From Phormidesmis priestleyi (GTDB lineage: Bacteria > Cyanobacteriota > Cyanobacteriia > Phormidesmidales > Phormidesmidaceae), in contig QBMP01000002.1 in NCBI GenBank assembly GCA_003242115.1, forward strand, positions 4,579 through 28,133: a stretch of 23,555 bases of DNA. Reading direction: 5' to 3'. Position 1 is the first letter of the stretch. Each line of letters opens with the position of its first letter. The position numbers were made by a program, and so were the translations under genes. Positions 16,944 through 23,555 of the stretch are shown here, piece after piece. The notes under the pieces were generated by a model. That model made no database searches. It saw only the letters and a list, made by a program, of their open reading frames with translations, and was not told the origin of the DNA.

Positions 16944-17039
16944 ATGCCGCTGGAGATTTATTTGGCGATTCCTTGGGGGATGTATTTAGGACTGCACAGA
17001 AGGCCAAACCGATTGCTGTACTTTGGGCTTGTTAGCTGA
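16944..17039 (+). CDS. Possible 31-residue hydrophobic small protein
   Basis: MPLEIYLAIPWGMYLGLHRR followed by PNRLLYFGLVS. It has one of the best ribosome sites in the window, GGGAGG with four bases to the ATG. The composition (hydrophobic-aromatic N-terminal half, two Arg-rich turns) would suit a tiny membrane-associated protein or a leader peptide. It ends 17 bases before the ATG of the next gene, so the two may be co-transcribed and coupled. I know no family. The alternative is a chance open frame with a fortuitous GGGAGG. Confidence 0.4.
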   Translation: MPLEIYLAIPWGMYLGLHRRPNRLLYFGLVS

Positions 17040-17056
17040 TTTCGGCAATCTAAATC

Positions 17057-17935
17057 ATGGCGAGTGAAACCAACCTATCTTCTGGTCAAGTCGAAAAGCT
17101 TTTGACCAAACAAATCAAGCAGAAATTCGCACAGAATCACCTCAAAACTACTCGCAGTGGTAACAAGGAGCTAGGTTTTCTGGTCAAAGAAATTGTGTCT
17201 GCACCCTTTGAATCTGAAGCTGAGGTACAAACAGTAGGGGCGGCTATCGGTCAAAAGATTGCCAATCTATCGCAAGCTAGCGATCAGCAACACCTCGATG
17301 CTGGCATCGTTCGTAAGCTGCGGTTTAGGCAAAGCTGGCTATCTGAGTTTGATATTCCACCAGCACTGCCGGTTAGCAAAACCTCTAAAAAAATCAGCAA
17401 ATCTAGTCAGACTGTCGTGAGTGCAGAAAATGCACCGGCACCGGCATCTACTCTTTCGCCCAGATCTGGCCTGGATCAGCTTACGCCTGAAGCAGATCCT
17501 GAGACAGATACTATTACTGACGAGAATCCGCCCGCAGAGGATATGGCGCAGACAGCTAATAACGATAGCATTGGCGATGAAGTTCAAGCGGAAATCACCA
17601 TGCCTAATCAAAACCTTGAAAATGTATCGGAAGCAGCTATTGCCCCTGAAGCGGCAGCAGTGTCGCCCAAATCCGCTGAAGCTGAAGCCTTACTAGCAGA
17701 CGAATCGGATGAGGCTCAAACGACGACATTGGCCAGCGGATCATCAGGCGATAGCGATGGCCCAGCCGAGTCAGGGCTGTCTGAGGAAATGGCCGGTATT
17801 GAAGACGCCGCCGAAGCGGAGGTGATTGAGAGCGTAAATAGTGGTACAGCCGCAAACGCCGCTACAGCTATGCCCGTTGATCCGGAGGCGGCGGCGCTGG
17901 TAAGAGGGGCGACGACGCCCAATAGTGATGTCTAA
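17057..17935 (+). CDS. Acidic, mostly disordered protein of unknown function, 292 residues
   Basis: Not recognised. Residues 1-100 form a probable folded, helical, basic domain (SSGQVEKLLTKQIKQKFAQN, GFLVKEIVSAPFESEAEV, DAGIVRKLRFRQSWLSEFD). A Lys/Ser linker (105-118) leads into some 170 residues of Ala/Glu/Asp/Ser-rich low complexity that should be unstructured and strongly acidic. No signal peptide, membrane span or catalytic motif is visible. The gene ends in three consecutive in-frame stops, TAA TAG TAA. It is preceded by a possible 31-residue peptide and converges on the alpha/beta-hydrolase gene. The regular codon use and tidy N-terminal domain make it a real gene in my view; function is open. 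Confidence 0.7.
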   Translation: MASETNLSSGQVEKLLTKQIKQKFAQNHLKTTRSGNKELGFLVKEIVSAPFESEAEVQTVGAAIGQKIANLSQASDQQHLDAGIVRKLRFRQSWLSEFDIPPALPVSKTSKKISKSSQTVVSAENAPAPASTLSPRSGLDQLTPEADPETDTITDENPPAEDMAQTANNDSIGDEVQAEITMPNQNLENVSEAAIAPEAAAVSPKSAEAEALLADESDEAQTTTLASGSSGDSDGPAESGLSEEMAGIEDAAEAEVIESVNSGTAANAATAMPVDPEAAALVRGATTPNSDV

Positions 17936-18022
17936 TAGTAAGCCGTAGTGAATAGAGAGAAACTATCAGCTTTTTGTTTAACGTCAGCTCCGGCTTATAA
18001 ACTTGATTGACAGAACTCAGCG

Positions 18023-18922
18023 CTACTCGCCTGCTAATACCTTTAGGCAGGTTTGAATCATACCAATGGTAACAGCGGGTAGCTCTAGCTGAGGCGTTAA
18101 GCCCGTAGATTTGATCACTTCAAAAAGCTTGATAGCCGTCGGGTTTTTATCGGCTAGCTTGCGGCCTAGATCTGGCCCTGTAAAAGAGGCTTTTTCGCCC
18201 CACAGGAGAGTCGTTGGAGTCGTTAGCTGAGCAATATAGTCAGCGAGATCAAAACACAGATCGCCACGGACAAATGAGAGCGCTGTGTACTCGGCGTGGG
18301 GTTGCTGGGCGGATTGCAGATAGGCGTCAACAATATCATCTGAAATTCGGCTAGGATCGGCGAACTGACGATTTTTGAGAAAATTTTCGATGCCGAAGCG
18401 AGTCGCGATCGCGCCGCTGTACAGCAATTTATCAAGAATAGGCGTACTTACAATTTGAGCAAACGGGGTGCGGGTATAGTCGCTGCCAAAGTCTGAAAGG
18501 CCAGCAGGCGTCATTAAGATGAGTGACTTGAACAATTGGGGATGAGCGATCGCGATTCTCACCATAAAAGCAGCCGTCAGCGCTGAAGCCACCACCGTTA
18601 CCGGCCCCTCACAGGTCGCTCTAAAAAATTCTGGAATGCTGCTCAAATAATCGTCAACGGTATAGTTTCGCTCTAAATGCGCCGACGCGCCCCAGCCGAT
18701 TAGATCGGGCGCTAGCACTCGGTACTCTCCGGCAAAAGCCGGAAACACTTTGGCCCATTCAAACGCTGACGATCCACCGCCAAAGCCATGCAAAAAAACC
18801 AACGTCGCTTTCTCTGACAAATCAGAATTAACAGAACATCCGGGCAAAGTCGGAATGTAGTAGACCATTTGCCCTAGCTTTGTCATCACGCGATTTTGCT
18901 CGACAAAAGGAATTTTGAGCAT
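18023..18922 (-). CDS. Alpha/beta-hydrolase-fold protein, catalytic triad apparently lost
   Basis: A 299-residue protein of the alpha/beta hydrolase superfamily. The oxyanion strand LVFLHGFGGGSSAFEW (41-56), APDLIGWGAS (71-80) and RIAIAHPQLFKSLILMTPAG (122-141) are clear. The nucleophile elbow, normally G-x-S-x-G, reads VVASALTAA: aligned by the following leucine, the serine position is A114 with S113 one residue early. The acid site is probably retained (WGEKASFTGPD, E243 or D251), but the histidine motif GHxPQxExP reads GLTPQLELP, with L275 for His. Triad chemistry therefore looks lost, though S113 might act differently. The start is ATG 18922; M13 is an alternative. It lies downstream of the Nudix gene with 114 bases between. 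The fold is secure, the activity is not. Confidence 0.82.
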   Translation of the reverse strand: MLKIPFVEQNRVMTKLGQMVYYIPTLPGCSVNSDLSEKATLVFLHGFGGGSSAFEWAKVFPAFAGEYRVLAPDLIGWGASAHLERNYTVDDYLSSIPEFFRATCEGPVTVVASALTAAFMVRIAIAHPQLFKSLILMTPAGLSDFGSDYTRTPFAQIVSTPILDKLLYSGAIATRFGIENFLKNRQFADPSRISDDIVDAYLQSAQQPHAEYTALSFVRGDLCFDLADYIAQLTTPTTLLWGEKASFTGPDLGRKLADKNPTAIKLFEVIKSTGLTPQLELPAVTIGMIQTCLKVLAGE

Positions 18923-19036
18923 CGTCTTTACCAGTAGTAAGTTAAATCGTTATAGACTCCTATTTTAATCGCAATCTCTGTCAGCAATTTGGCCTTAATC
19001 CGCTATCTAATCCGCCTAAAGAGAGAGCTTTTCGGC

Positions 19037-19576
19037 TTACGCATAGTAGCTACTCAAACAATCTTGCATTACCTCATGGTGATTGAAAGCTAGCGGCATC
19101 GTCAGCGCTTCTTCAACTTTAAACCAGCGAGCTTCAACGACTTCGCCTTTAGAAACCTGCGGTGCTAGCGGCGGTAGATTAGCTTTATCTAAATGAAACA
19201 TCAGCGCATATTTGAGCGTGACATTTTGCCTGCGTAAAGGCGTACTGTACACCGCGTAAGGCTGATCCAGATTGCCCTCAAAGTGAAAATCTTCGATCAG
19301 CTGAGGAATGTCAAGCCCTAACTCTTCCCACACTTCGCGGCAAACCGCTTGGGTCGCCGTTTCGTCATAGTCTAAATAGCCGCCCGGAAGTCCCCACTGG
19401 CCCACGCCCTCAGGTAGATCAGCGCCTCGCAGCCCTAAAGGAACGTACTGAACGCCGTCAGTCACAAAAAAGAGAACGGGTAAAACCGTCACGCTGCGGC
19501 TGATCCAAAGTTCTTTGCCTTCGATGTGAAGGCATTGGTTAGGCGTGCTTTTAAATTTCACGATTTGTATCTGCAA
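19037..19576 (-). CDS. Nudix hydrolase
   Basis: A 179-residue Nudix-family pyrophosphohydrolase with an intact signature: G66 starts GYLDYDE, then seven residues, then REVWEELGL (R80, E81, E84, E85), the Mg2+-binding G-x5-E-x7-R-E-U-x-E-E-x-G-U box. Family members cleave nucleoside diphosphates linked to another group, such as oxidised nucleotides, NADH or ADP-ribose; the substrate cannot be read from the sequence. Residues 1-27 form an extra N-terminal strand pair ahead of the core, and the C-terminus (KGEVVEARWFKVEEALTMPL) is typical. It follows the DJ-1/PfpI gene on the same strand with 111 bases and a hairpin between, so probably a separate transcript. No oddities. Confidence 0.92.
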   Translation of the reverse strand: MQIQIVKFKSTPNQCLHIEGKELWISRSVTVLPVLFFVTDGVQYVPLGLRGADLPEGVGQWGLPGGYLDYDETATQAVCREVWEELGLDIPQLIEDFHFEGNLDQPYAVYSTPLRRQNVTLKYALMFHLDKANLPPLAPQVSKGEVVEARWFKVEEALTMPLAFNHHEVMQDCLSSYYA

Positions 19577-19624
19577 GGTAGAGAGGTTGGCAGATTAATC
19601 ATACTATCGCCCTCTAAAAGCATA

Positions 19625-19648
19625 AAGGACGCTCGTTGGAACGTCCTT
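19625..19648 (-). terminator. Hairpin after the PfpI gene, possible terminator
   Basis: AAGGACG and CGTCCTT form a perfect seven-base stem around a ten-base loop. On the minus strand it is followed by TATGCTTTT, a modest T-run. Its place between the PfpI and Nudix genes suits a weak terminator or processing site. Confidence 0.45.
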
Positions 19649-19658
19649 GTAGAGATTT

Positions 19659-19680
19659 GGCAATTATTCGGCAATTATTC
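19659..19680 (-). repeat. 11-bp tandem repeat just after the PfpI stop codon
   Basis: GGCAATTATTC occurs twice head to tail (19659-19669 and 19670-19680), with a partial third start GGCA at 19681, seven bases from the stop codon at 19688-19690. It is similar in kind to the repeats at the stops of the histidine kinase and DUF2854 genes. Confidence 0.75.
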
Positions 19681-19687
19681 GGCAGTT

Positions 19688-20227
19688 TTATTTTGCGAAG
19701 AGGGCGATCGCTTTCTCATTAAAAGCCGGAATATCGTCAGGATTGCGGCTAGTCACCAAACCATTGTCTTCAACGACGGCTTGATCCACCCAATGAGCGC
19801 CCGCATTGCTCAAATCAGTTTTGAGTGACGGCCAAGAGGTGACTTTGCGCGACTTCACAACATCTGCTTCAATCAGCGTCCAAGGGCCATGACAAATTGC
19901 CGCAACGGGCTTACCGGCCTCAAAGAACGACTTCACAAACTGAACGGCTTTGGCTTCGGTACGGAGCTGATCGGGATTGGCGACACCGCCCGGTAGCAGC
20001 AGGGCATCATAATCGGTCACATTCGCTTCATCCAGCGGGATATCGACTGAGAAATAGTCTGCTTTGTCAAAGTGGTTCCAGCCTTGAACGCGATCGCTCT
20101 GCGGCGAGATCACAAACGTCTGTGCGCCTTCCGCCTCAAAAGCCTGTTTCGGCTGCGTGAACTCTACCTGCTCAAAGCCATCGGTGACTAAAATGGCGAT
20201 CTTCTTATTGTTGAGCTTCTGGGCCAT
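19688..20227 (-). CDS. DJ-1/PfpI family protein (type 1 glutamine amidotransferase-like)
   Basis: A 179-residue cytoplasmic protein of the DJ-1/PfpI superfamily, PfpI branch. Landmarks: KIAILVTDGFEQVEFTQP (E19), YDALLLPGGVANPDQLR, and the nucleophile elbow AAICHGPW with C112 and H113; the C-terminal part TSWPSLKTDLSNAGAHWVD and ENGLVTSRNPDDIPAFN is characteristic. Members have been described as stress proteins, glyoxalases or protein/nucleic-acid repair enzymes acting on methylglyoxal damage, and some as proteases; which applies is not visible. A GGAAAA site lies close before the ATG. The gene stands alone between sulfite reductase and Nudix, with hairpins on each side. Family assignment is secure. 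Confidence 0.93.
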   Translation of the reverse strand: MAQKLNNKKIAILVTDGFEQVEFTQPKQAFEAEGAQTFVISPQSDRVQGWNHFDKADYFSVDIPLDEANVTDYDALLLPGGVANPDQLRTEAKAVQFVKSFFEAGKPVAAICHGPWTLIEADVVKSRKVTSWPSLKTDLSNAGAHWVDQAVVEDNGLVTSRNPDDIPAFNEKAIALFAK

Positions 20228-20349
20228 GTTTTCCTTTTTATCCAGGTTTGTTCATCTCCCACCCTACGGCCTGAACAATAATCTTGAATCTTGCTTACGA
20301 CAGAATTGGTGGACTCGCGATGTTTTATGCCACTGGCTTTGCTCACAGC

Positions 20350-20426
20350 AAAATGACCGCTTCTATTGCATACCTCAACCGCTCGAAAAAGAGCGCTGTA
20401 AGCCTGATCAAAGGAACGGTCATTTT
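20350..20426. repeat. 77-bp nested inverted repeat between sir and the PfpI gene
   Basis: AAAATGACCG (20350-20359) and CGGTCATTTT (20417-20426) are perfect ten-base inverted repeats; inside, CGCTC and GAGCG form a five-base hairpin around GAAAAA. Read on the plus strand the outer arm ends in a T-run, and read on the minus strand it ends in TTTT, so it could act as a terminator for sir or be a small structured element. No coding potential is convincing here. Confidence 0.55.
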
Positions 20427-20460
20427 TAATGCCATCGAGCAATTAGCTCGGTTAAATTCG

Positions 20461-22425
20461 TCAGCTCAAACTATCTTTAATCGCGGCTTCCAAAACGTCT
20501 GCCATGCTCTTACCCTCAGCGCTAGCTTTGGCCTTGAGCTTAGCGAAGAGATCATCGCTAATGCCGACTCGATTACGACGACGACCGGAGCCAACAGGGT
20601 TTACAGCAGGGTCTACAGCAGGTGAATCGGAACTCGTCGGTTGGTAAGTGCTAGTGAACTGCTGGAGGCTTTCAAAGGTGTAGCGATCGCAAAAATCACC
20701 AAAGCTCTCCCCTGCCTGCCGGTTCTGCTTAAAGCATACAAACAAAGGCTCCAACTCCTTCTCCAAATGATCCTCATGCAGCCTTTCCAAATAAGGCCGC
20801 GCCAGTCGCGTTTGGTTCGGGGCACCACCTAACCATAGCTGATAGCTCTGCGGCGATTGGCCCACAAAGCCCAACTCCGCCATGTAGGGGCGAGCGCAGC
20901 CATTGGGGCAACCCGTCATCCGAGTGACAAATGTCTCACCAGCCAAATCTAGCTGGTCTAACAGCGCCCGAATCCGCGCCAGCATACTGGGAATCACTCG
21001 CTCAGATTCTGTCACCGCTAGGCCACAAGTCGGCAGCGCTGGGCAGGCCATAGAATAGCGCTCCAGCGAATCGACTTGGCTATCAGACGTAATCCCATCG
21101 CGATCCAAAATCGCTTGAATCGCCGCCTTGTCACCGGGCTCAATATCACACAAAACCACGCTCTGATTAGGCGTCACCCGCATCGAAACTCGAAATCTTT
21201 CAACGATCTCTTTCAGCGCTGTTTTATTGCGCAGCGTACCCTGGTTATGCACCCGGCCATTGCGAATATGCACACCCACAAACAACTTGCCATCGCCCTG
21301 CTCGTGCCAGCCCAAATAGTCTTCAAACTTCCACTCAGGCAGTTCGCGATAGGGCTCCAGCTTTTTGCCAAAGCGCGTCTCTACTTCAGCAATAAACTTA
21401 GGCAGTCCCCAGCGATGCACCAAATACTTCATCCGCGACAGCCGCCGGTTGTACCGTTCACCATAATCCCGCTGCGTAAAGACAACCGCTTTTACCAAAT
21501 CGTAAACATCGGCTTTGTCCACATAGCCAATATGATCAGCAATTCGGGCAAACGTTTCTTCTTTATTGTGAGTGCGGCCCATACCACCCCCGGCCATCAC
21601 ATTGAAGCCCTGTAGCTCATGGTTTTCGTCAGTGATAACGATTAGGGTAATGTCTTGCGTGTAGACATCAACTGAATTATCGCCCGGTACCGTCACCGCA
21701 CATTTAAACTTGCGCGGCATGTACTGAGTCCCATAAATCGCCTCAATAGACTGCCCATGATCGGTTTTGACTGAGCCCACGCGGCCTTCCCGAGCAGCCA
21801 CAACTGCCGGATCTTCCTCAGTGGTCACGGCCTTCTCGCCATCTAGCCAAATTTCGTAATAGGCAGGAGTCTGCGGCGTGAGCAGGTCGGCAATATTTTT
21901 GGCATATTCACGAGCTAAAACATATTCCGGCTTATTTTTGTAAGGAGCAGGCGGAGCCATCACGTTGCGGCTCACATCTCCACAGGCTCCTAAGGTAGAA
22001 CCCATGCTGCGAATAATGTCAGCAAGGGTCGCTTTGAGGTTCTTTTTAAGAATGCCGTGTAGCTGAAAGGCTTGGCGGGTCGTGGCCCGCAGGGTGCCGT
22101 TACCGTACTTATCAGAGATGCTGTCCAACGTCAGGTACAGCTCAGGCGAAATGTAGCCACCTGGATTGCGCAGGCGGAGCATCATGGAGTAATCCTTTTC
22201 CTGACCGCGCACCCGGTTATCACGGTTATCTTGCTGGTAAGATCCGTGAAATTTGAGGATCTGAATCCCCTCTTCTGTAAAGTGGGTCGTATCTTGCATC
22301 AGCTCGGTCGCCACGGGTTCCCGCAGAAACTGACTGCGCTCTTTAATACCTTCGAGCTTAGAAACTTTTCTTTCGGTGATCGGCTCGTTGGGCTTTTCGG
22401 CGGGTTTAATGGGCGTATGAACCAT
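20461..22425 (-). CDS. sir: Ferredoxin-sulfite reductase with C-terminal RHH-like extension
   Basis: Assimilatory sulfite reductase, 654 residues, reducing sulfite to sulfide with six electrons from ferredoxin in the cytoplasm. It contains both halves of the siroheme fold: [15 protein letters not shown] (111-125), [13 protein letters not shown] (147-159), then the 4Fe-4S/siroheme ligands CPALPTC (C461, C467) and TGCPNGC (C506, C510). Substrate-side basic residues (R113, R117, R153 and the K239/K241 loop) are present. After about residue 592 comes a Ser/Pro linker, and residues 613-654 ([40 protein letters not shown]) have the strand-helix-helix pattern of ribbon-helix-helix DNA-binding domains. 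Plastid sulfite reductase also binds and compacts nucleoid DNA, so a DNA role is plausible. Promoter and CCGG repeat lie upstream. Enzyme identity is certain. Confidence 0.97.
   Translation of the reverse strand: MVHTPIKPAEKPNEPITERKVSKLEGIKERSQFLREPVATELMQDTTHFTEEGIQILKFHGSYQQDNRDNRVRGQEKDYSMMLRLRNPGGYISPELYLTLDSISDKYGNGTLRATTRQAFQLHGILKKNLKATLADIIRSMGSTLGACGDVSRNVMAPPAPYKNKPEYVLAREYAKNIADLLTPQTPAYYEIWLDGEKAVTTEEDPAVVAAREGRVGSVKTDHGQSIEAIYGTQYMPRKFKCAVTVPGDNSVDVYTQDITLIVITDENHELQGFNVMAGGGMGRTHNKEETFARIADHIGYVDKADVYDLVKAVVFTQRDYGERYNRRLSRMKYLVHRWGLPKFIAEVETRFGKKLEPYRELPEWKFEDYLGWHEQGDGKLFVGVHIRNGRVHNQGTLRNKTALKEIVERFRVSMRVTPNQSVVLCDIEPGDKAAIQAILDRDGITSDSQVDSLERYSMACPALPTCGLAVTESERVIPSMLARIRALLDQLDLAGETFVTRMTGCPNGCARPYMAELGFVGQSPQSYQLWLGGAPNQTRLARPYLERLHEDHLEKELEPLFVCFKQNRQAGESFGDFCDRYTFESLQQFTSTYQPTSSDSPAVDPAVNPVGSGRRRNRVGISDDLFAKLKAKASAEGKSMADVLEAAIKDSLS
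20597..20620 (-). repeat. 12-bp duplication in the sir linker
   Basis: GGGTTTACAGCA and GGGTCTACAGCA are adjacent 12-base units encoding the AVDPAVNP linker repeat just before the basic C-terminal domain of sulfite reductase. Confidence 0.7.
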
Positions 22426-22490
22426 GAGGAATCAAAATGGGGAGCGTGATGGACAAAACAGTCGGACTTTTGGAGCGATGACTCTAATTT

Positions 22491-22520
22491 CCGGATCTTC
22501 CGGAATCTCCGGTAATCCGG
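22491..22520 (-). promoter_or_regulatory. Phased CCGG repeat in the sir leader
   Basis: CCGG occurs four times at 22491, 22500, 22509 and 22517 (spacing 9, 9, 8) as CCGGATCTT, CCGGAATCT, CCGGTAAT and CCGG. It begins about 17 bases downstream of the predicted sir -10 box, so it lies in the transcribed leader. Neighbouring units can pair (CCGGA with TCCGG). It may be an operator for a sulfur- or nitrogen-responsive regulator or a structured leader; both are inference. Confidence 0.45.
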
Positions 22521-22536
22521 TCGGGATTGCGGTGTA

Positions 22537-22565
22537 TGTATAAAAATTTTATCACCGCTACCCAA
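22537..22565 (-). promoter_or_regulatory. Predicted sir promoter
   Basis: On the minus strand TTGGGT (-35, 22560-22565) and TATACA (-10, 22537-22542) are exactly 17 bases apart, with an A/T-rich spacer. The predicted leader to the sir ATG at 22425 is about 105 bases. I found no GTA-N8-TAC NtcA site nearby. The rest of the 22426-22721 gap is AT-rich without a recognisable gene. Confidence 0.5.
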
Positions 22566-22721
22566 AGAAGGTGCCGACTTTCAAGAAATCGACTTATTCT
22601 GATCCAGATGGCGAAACGTTATTTAATATCAGCGCTGCTTTCAACGTAGCGCTTTGACGGTAGCTCGACGGCTCTAACCCTTCTTGAAACCCTCTTCAAC
22701 CCTATTGCGGAAGACGATCCT

Positions 22722-22991
22722 ATGGCTGATTCTATGATGTATAGCGAGGAGATGTTTGTATTTCTCACCCCTGATGCTAGTGAGACTTTCCTGACACCAT
22801 CCGAATTGATAGATAAACTTAAGGAAGTGCTATCAAACTACGCAAAAGCGCACCAGGGTGAGCTGCCCCACGACCTTCAGAAGCTGACATCGGCAGATGC
22901 GCAGGCCCAATATTTGTTAGAAACCCACTGTGAATTTGAAACTGCCCCCGGAGAAACCGTGCAGTGGTACGCGGTGCGGCTAGAAAAATAG
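22722..22991 (+). CDS. CRR7-family protein (chlororespiratory reduction 7 domain)
   Basis: An 89-residue protein matching the CRR7 family (DUF3571): MMYSEEMFVFLTPDASETFL near the start, TPSELIDKLKEVL, ELPHDLQKLTS, AQAQYLLETHCEFE and the family-typical ending QWYAVRLEK. In plants CRR7 is a stromal protein needed to build the chloroplast NDH-1 complex that runs cyclic electron flow; the cyanobacterial homologues are small, soluble and poorly studied, so a similar assembly role is inferred. The ATG at 22722 adds four residues before MMYSEE, another possible start at 22734. It is transcribed divergently from sir and convergently with DUF2854. Length is usual for the family and no oddities were seen. 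Confidence 0.88.
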   Translation: MADSMMYSEEMFVFLTPDASETFLTPSELIDKLKEVLSNYAKAHQGELPHDLQKLTSADAQAQYLLETHCEFETAPGETVQWYAVRLEK

Positions 22992-23002
22992 CGATGTTAT
23001 CT

Positions 23003-23047
23003 AGTCTAAGCAATCATGGTTTAAGCAATCACCGTCTAGGCAATCAC
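23003..23047 (-). repeat. 15-bp tandem repeats covering the DUF2854 stop codon
   Basis: Three consecutive 15-base units on the minus strand, GTGATTGCCTAGACG, GTGATTGCTTAAACC and ATGATTGCTTAGACT. The first contains the natural stop; the others repeat (V/M)-I-A-stop-T in frame, giving TAG, TAA, TAG. A further in-frame TAA follows. Confidence 0.85.
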
Positions 23048-23555
23048 GGCTTTCATGGCTAAAGCCACTTTTTTCTCAGCGGGCTGACTGACTTCGGCGA
23101 CAATGCCGGGGCCAAAGAAAGTTTCTATCTTTTCCTGCTTTTCCTGCCATTTTTCAATCGGTACGTAAGGCGAGTCAAATTCTAAAACAAGGGTGTAAGC
23201 CCCTTCCCGCTGCTCTTCATGCAAACCTGATAGCACCGGACGCTGCGTGTCGTTGGGGCTGAGGCCAAGGCGCTCTAGGGTTTCATCCAGGTGGGCTTCT
23301 TGGCCGTAGCGATAGCGGGTAATGTCTTTTCGCACTTGGGTTTGAGTTTGGGTGGCCTGTTCACGCAGGGCAATCACGGCTTCGCTAGGGAGTTGGGTGT
23401 AGGGTACAGGCGCTAGCTCAGCGGCGCGTAGGGCAAGTCCACCGAGTAAAATGGGTACCCCATAAAAAAAGCCCACTAGGTTAAGGGTGGCATTTTCCTG
23501 GGCGTAGGCGACAAATCCGATCGCGGTCAGAATGCCACCGACGACGAGAAGAACG
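23036..23555 (-). CDS. DUF2854 family membrane protein, 5' end outside the window
   Basis: The frame is open to the window edge, so at least 26 more residues precede the GTG at 23476; the translated edge reads VLLVVGGILTAIGFVAYA, then ENATLNLVGFFYGVPILLGG. This gives two membrane helices followed by a soluble domain of about 125 residues (PYTQLPSEAVIALREQATQT, LDETLERLGLSPND, YTLVLEFDSPYVP, FFGPGIVAEVSQP). That matches the DUF2854 family found in cyanobacteria and plant chloroplasts, function unknown. GTG at 23476 would be a false start because it removes the first helix. The stop codon lies in a 15-base tandem repeat. Convergent with the CRR7 gene, 44 bases apart. Confidence 0.85.
   Translation of the reverse strand, partial: VLLVVGGILTAIGFVAYAQENATLNLVGFFYGVPILLGGLALRAAELAPVPYTQLPSEAVIALREQATQTQTQVRKDITRYRYGQEAHLDETLERLGLSPNDTQRPVLSGLHEEQREGAYTLVLEFDSPYVPIEKWQEKQEKIETFFGPGIVAEVSQPAEKKVALAMKAVIA

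Noticed and set aside
17939..17997. TAAGCCG/CGGCTTA inverted repeat between convergent genes
   Set aside because: Seven bases with a 45-base spacer; too weak to call a terminator, though a T-run lies inside.
20188..20442. Minus-strand 84-codon frame, and the plus-strand frame 20284-20625, in the sir-PfpI gap
   Set aside because: No family likeness, no good ribosome site; one overlaps the PfpI start and the other runs antisense into sir. The inverted repeat explains the region better.
22426..22721. NtcA site (GTA-N8-TAC) upstream of sir
   Set aside because: Searched on both strands; no match with both triplets at correct spacing.
1..23555. tRNA or rRNA genes, CRISPR arrays, intact insertion sequences
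   Set aside because: None seen: no tRNA cloverleaf with TTCGA arm, no direct-repeat/spacer array and no transposase-like protein in any frame.

Overview
The window is cyanobacterial chromosome. It carries psaA-psaB, ferredoxin-type sulfite reductase, a CRR7-family protein, a DUF2854 protein, a GUN4 domain and Uma2-type nucleases. HIP1 octamers (GCGATCGC) are scattered through coding and non-coding DNA. I cannot place it to genus from sequence alone.

Layout. 1-424 (minus): the start of an SSS-family Na+/solute symporter under a TPP (thiamine pyrophosphate) riboswitch, so probably a thiamine or thiamine-precursor transporter. 540-4030: an accessory block of same-strand (minus) genes, in transcription order a TIR-GUN4 fusion, a Uma2 nuclease, a 165-residue protein of unknown function and a second Uma2 nuclease. 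On both sides lies a decayed copy of the same small gene (820-926 and 3868-4020), and an orphan plus-strand reading frame sits at the left edge. 4098-8830 (minus): the psaA-psaB operon with leader, -10 box and a strong terminator. 9186-13476 (plus): a large acidic lipoprotein with a repeat tail, then a FIST-domain sensor abutting a soluble histidine kinase, probably one two-component input module. 13527-14552 (minus): gpsA. 14776-15081 (plus): a small conserved-looking protein. 15107-16780 (minus): a membrane protein joining a kinase-like domain to a VanY-like domain, with key catalytic residues replaced in both. 16944-17935 (plus): a possible 31-residue peptide and an acidic low-complexity protein. 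18023-20227 (minus): an alpha/beta-hydrolase-fold protein without a recognisable catalytic triad, a Nudix hydrolase and a DJ-1/PfpI protein. 20461-22425 (minus): sulfite reductase with a ribbon-helix-helix-like tail. 22722-22991 (plus): CRR7-like. 23036-23555 (minus): DUF2854 protein, 5' end outside the window.

The points most worth following are the TIR-GUN4/Uma2 block flanked by paired gene remnants, the doubly degenerate kinase-VanY protein, the riboswitch-controlled symporter, the DNA-binding-like tail of sulfite reductase, and a recurring habit of short (11-18 bp) tandem duplications. These fall in linker-coding DNA and, unusually, directly over or just after stop codons, so that in two genes the stop codon itself is multiplied in frame.
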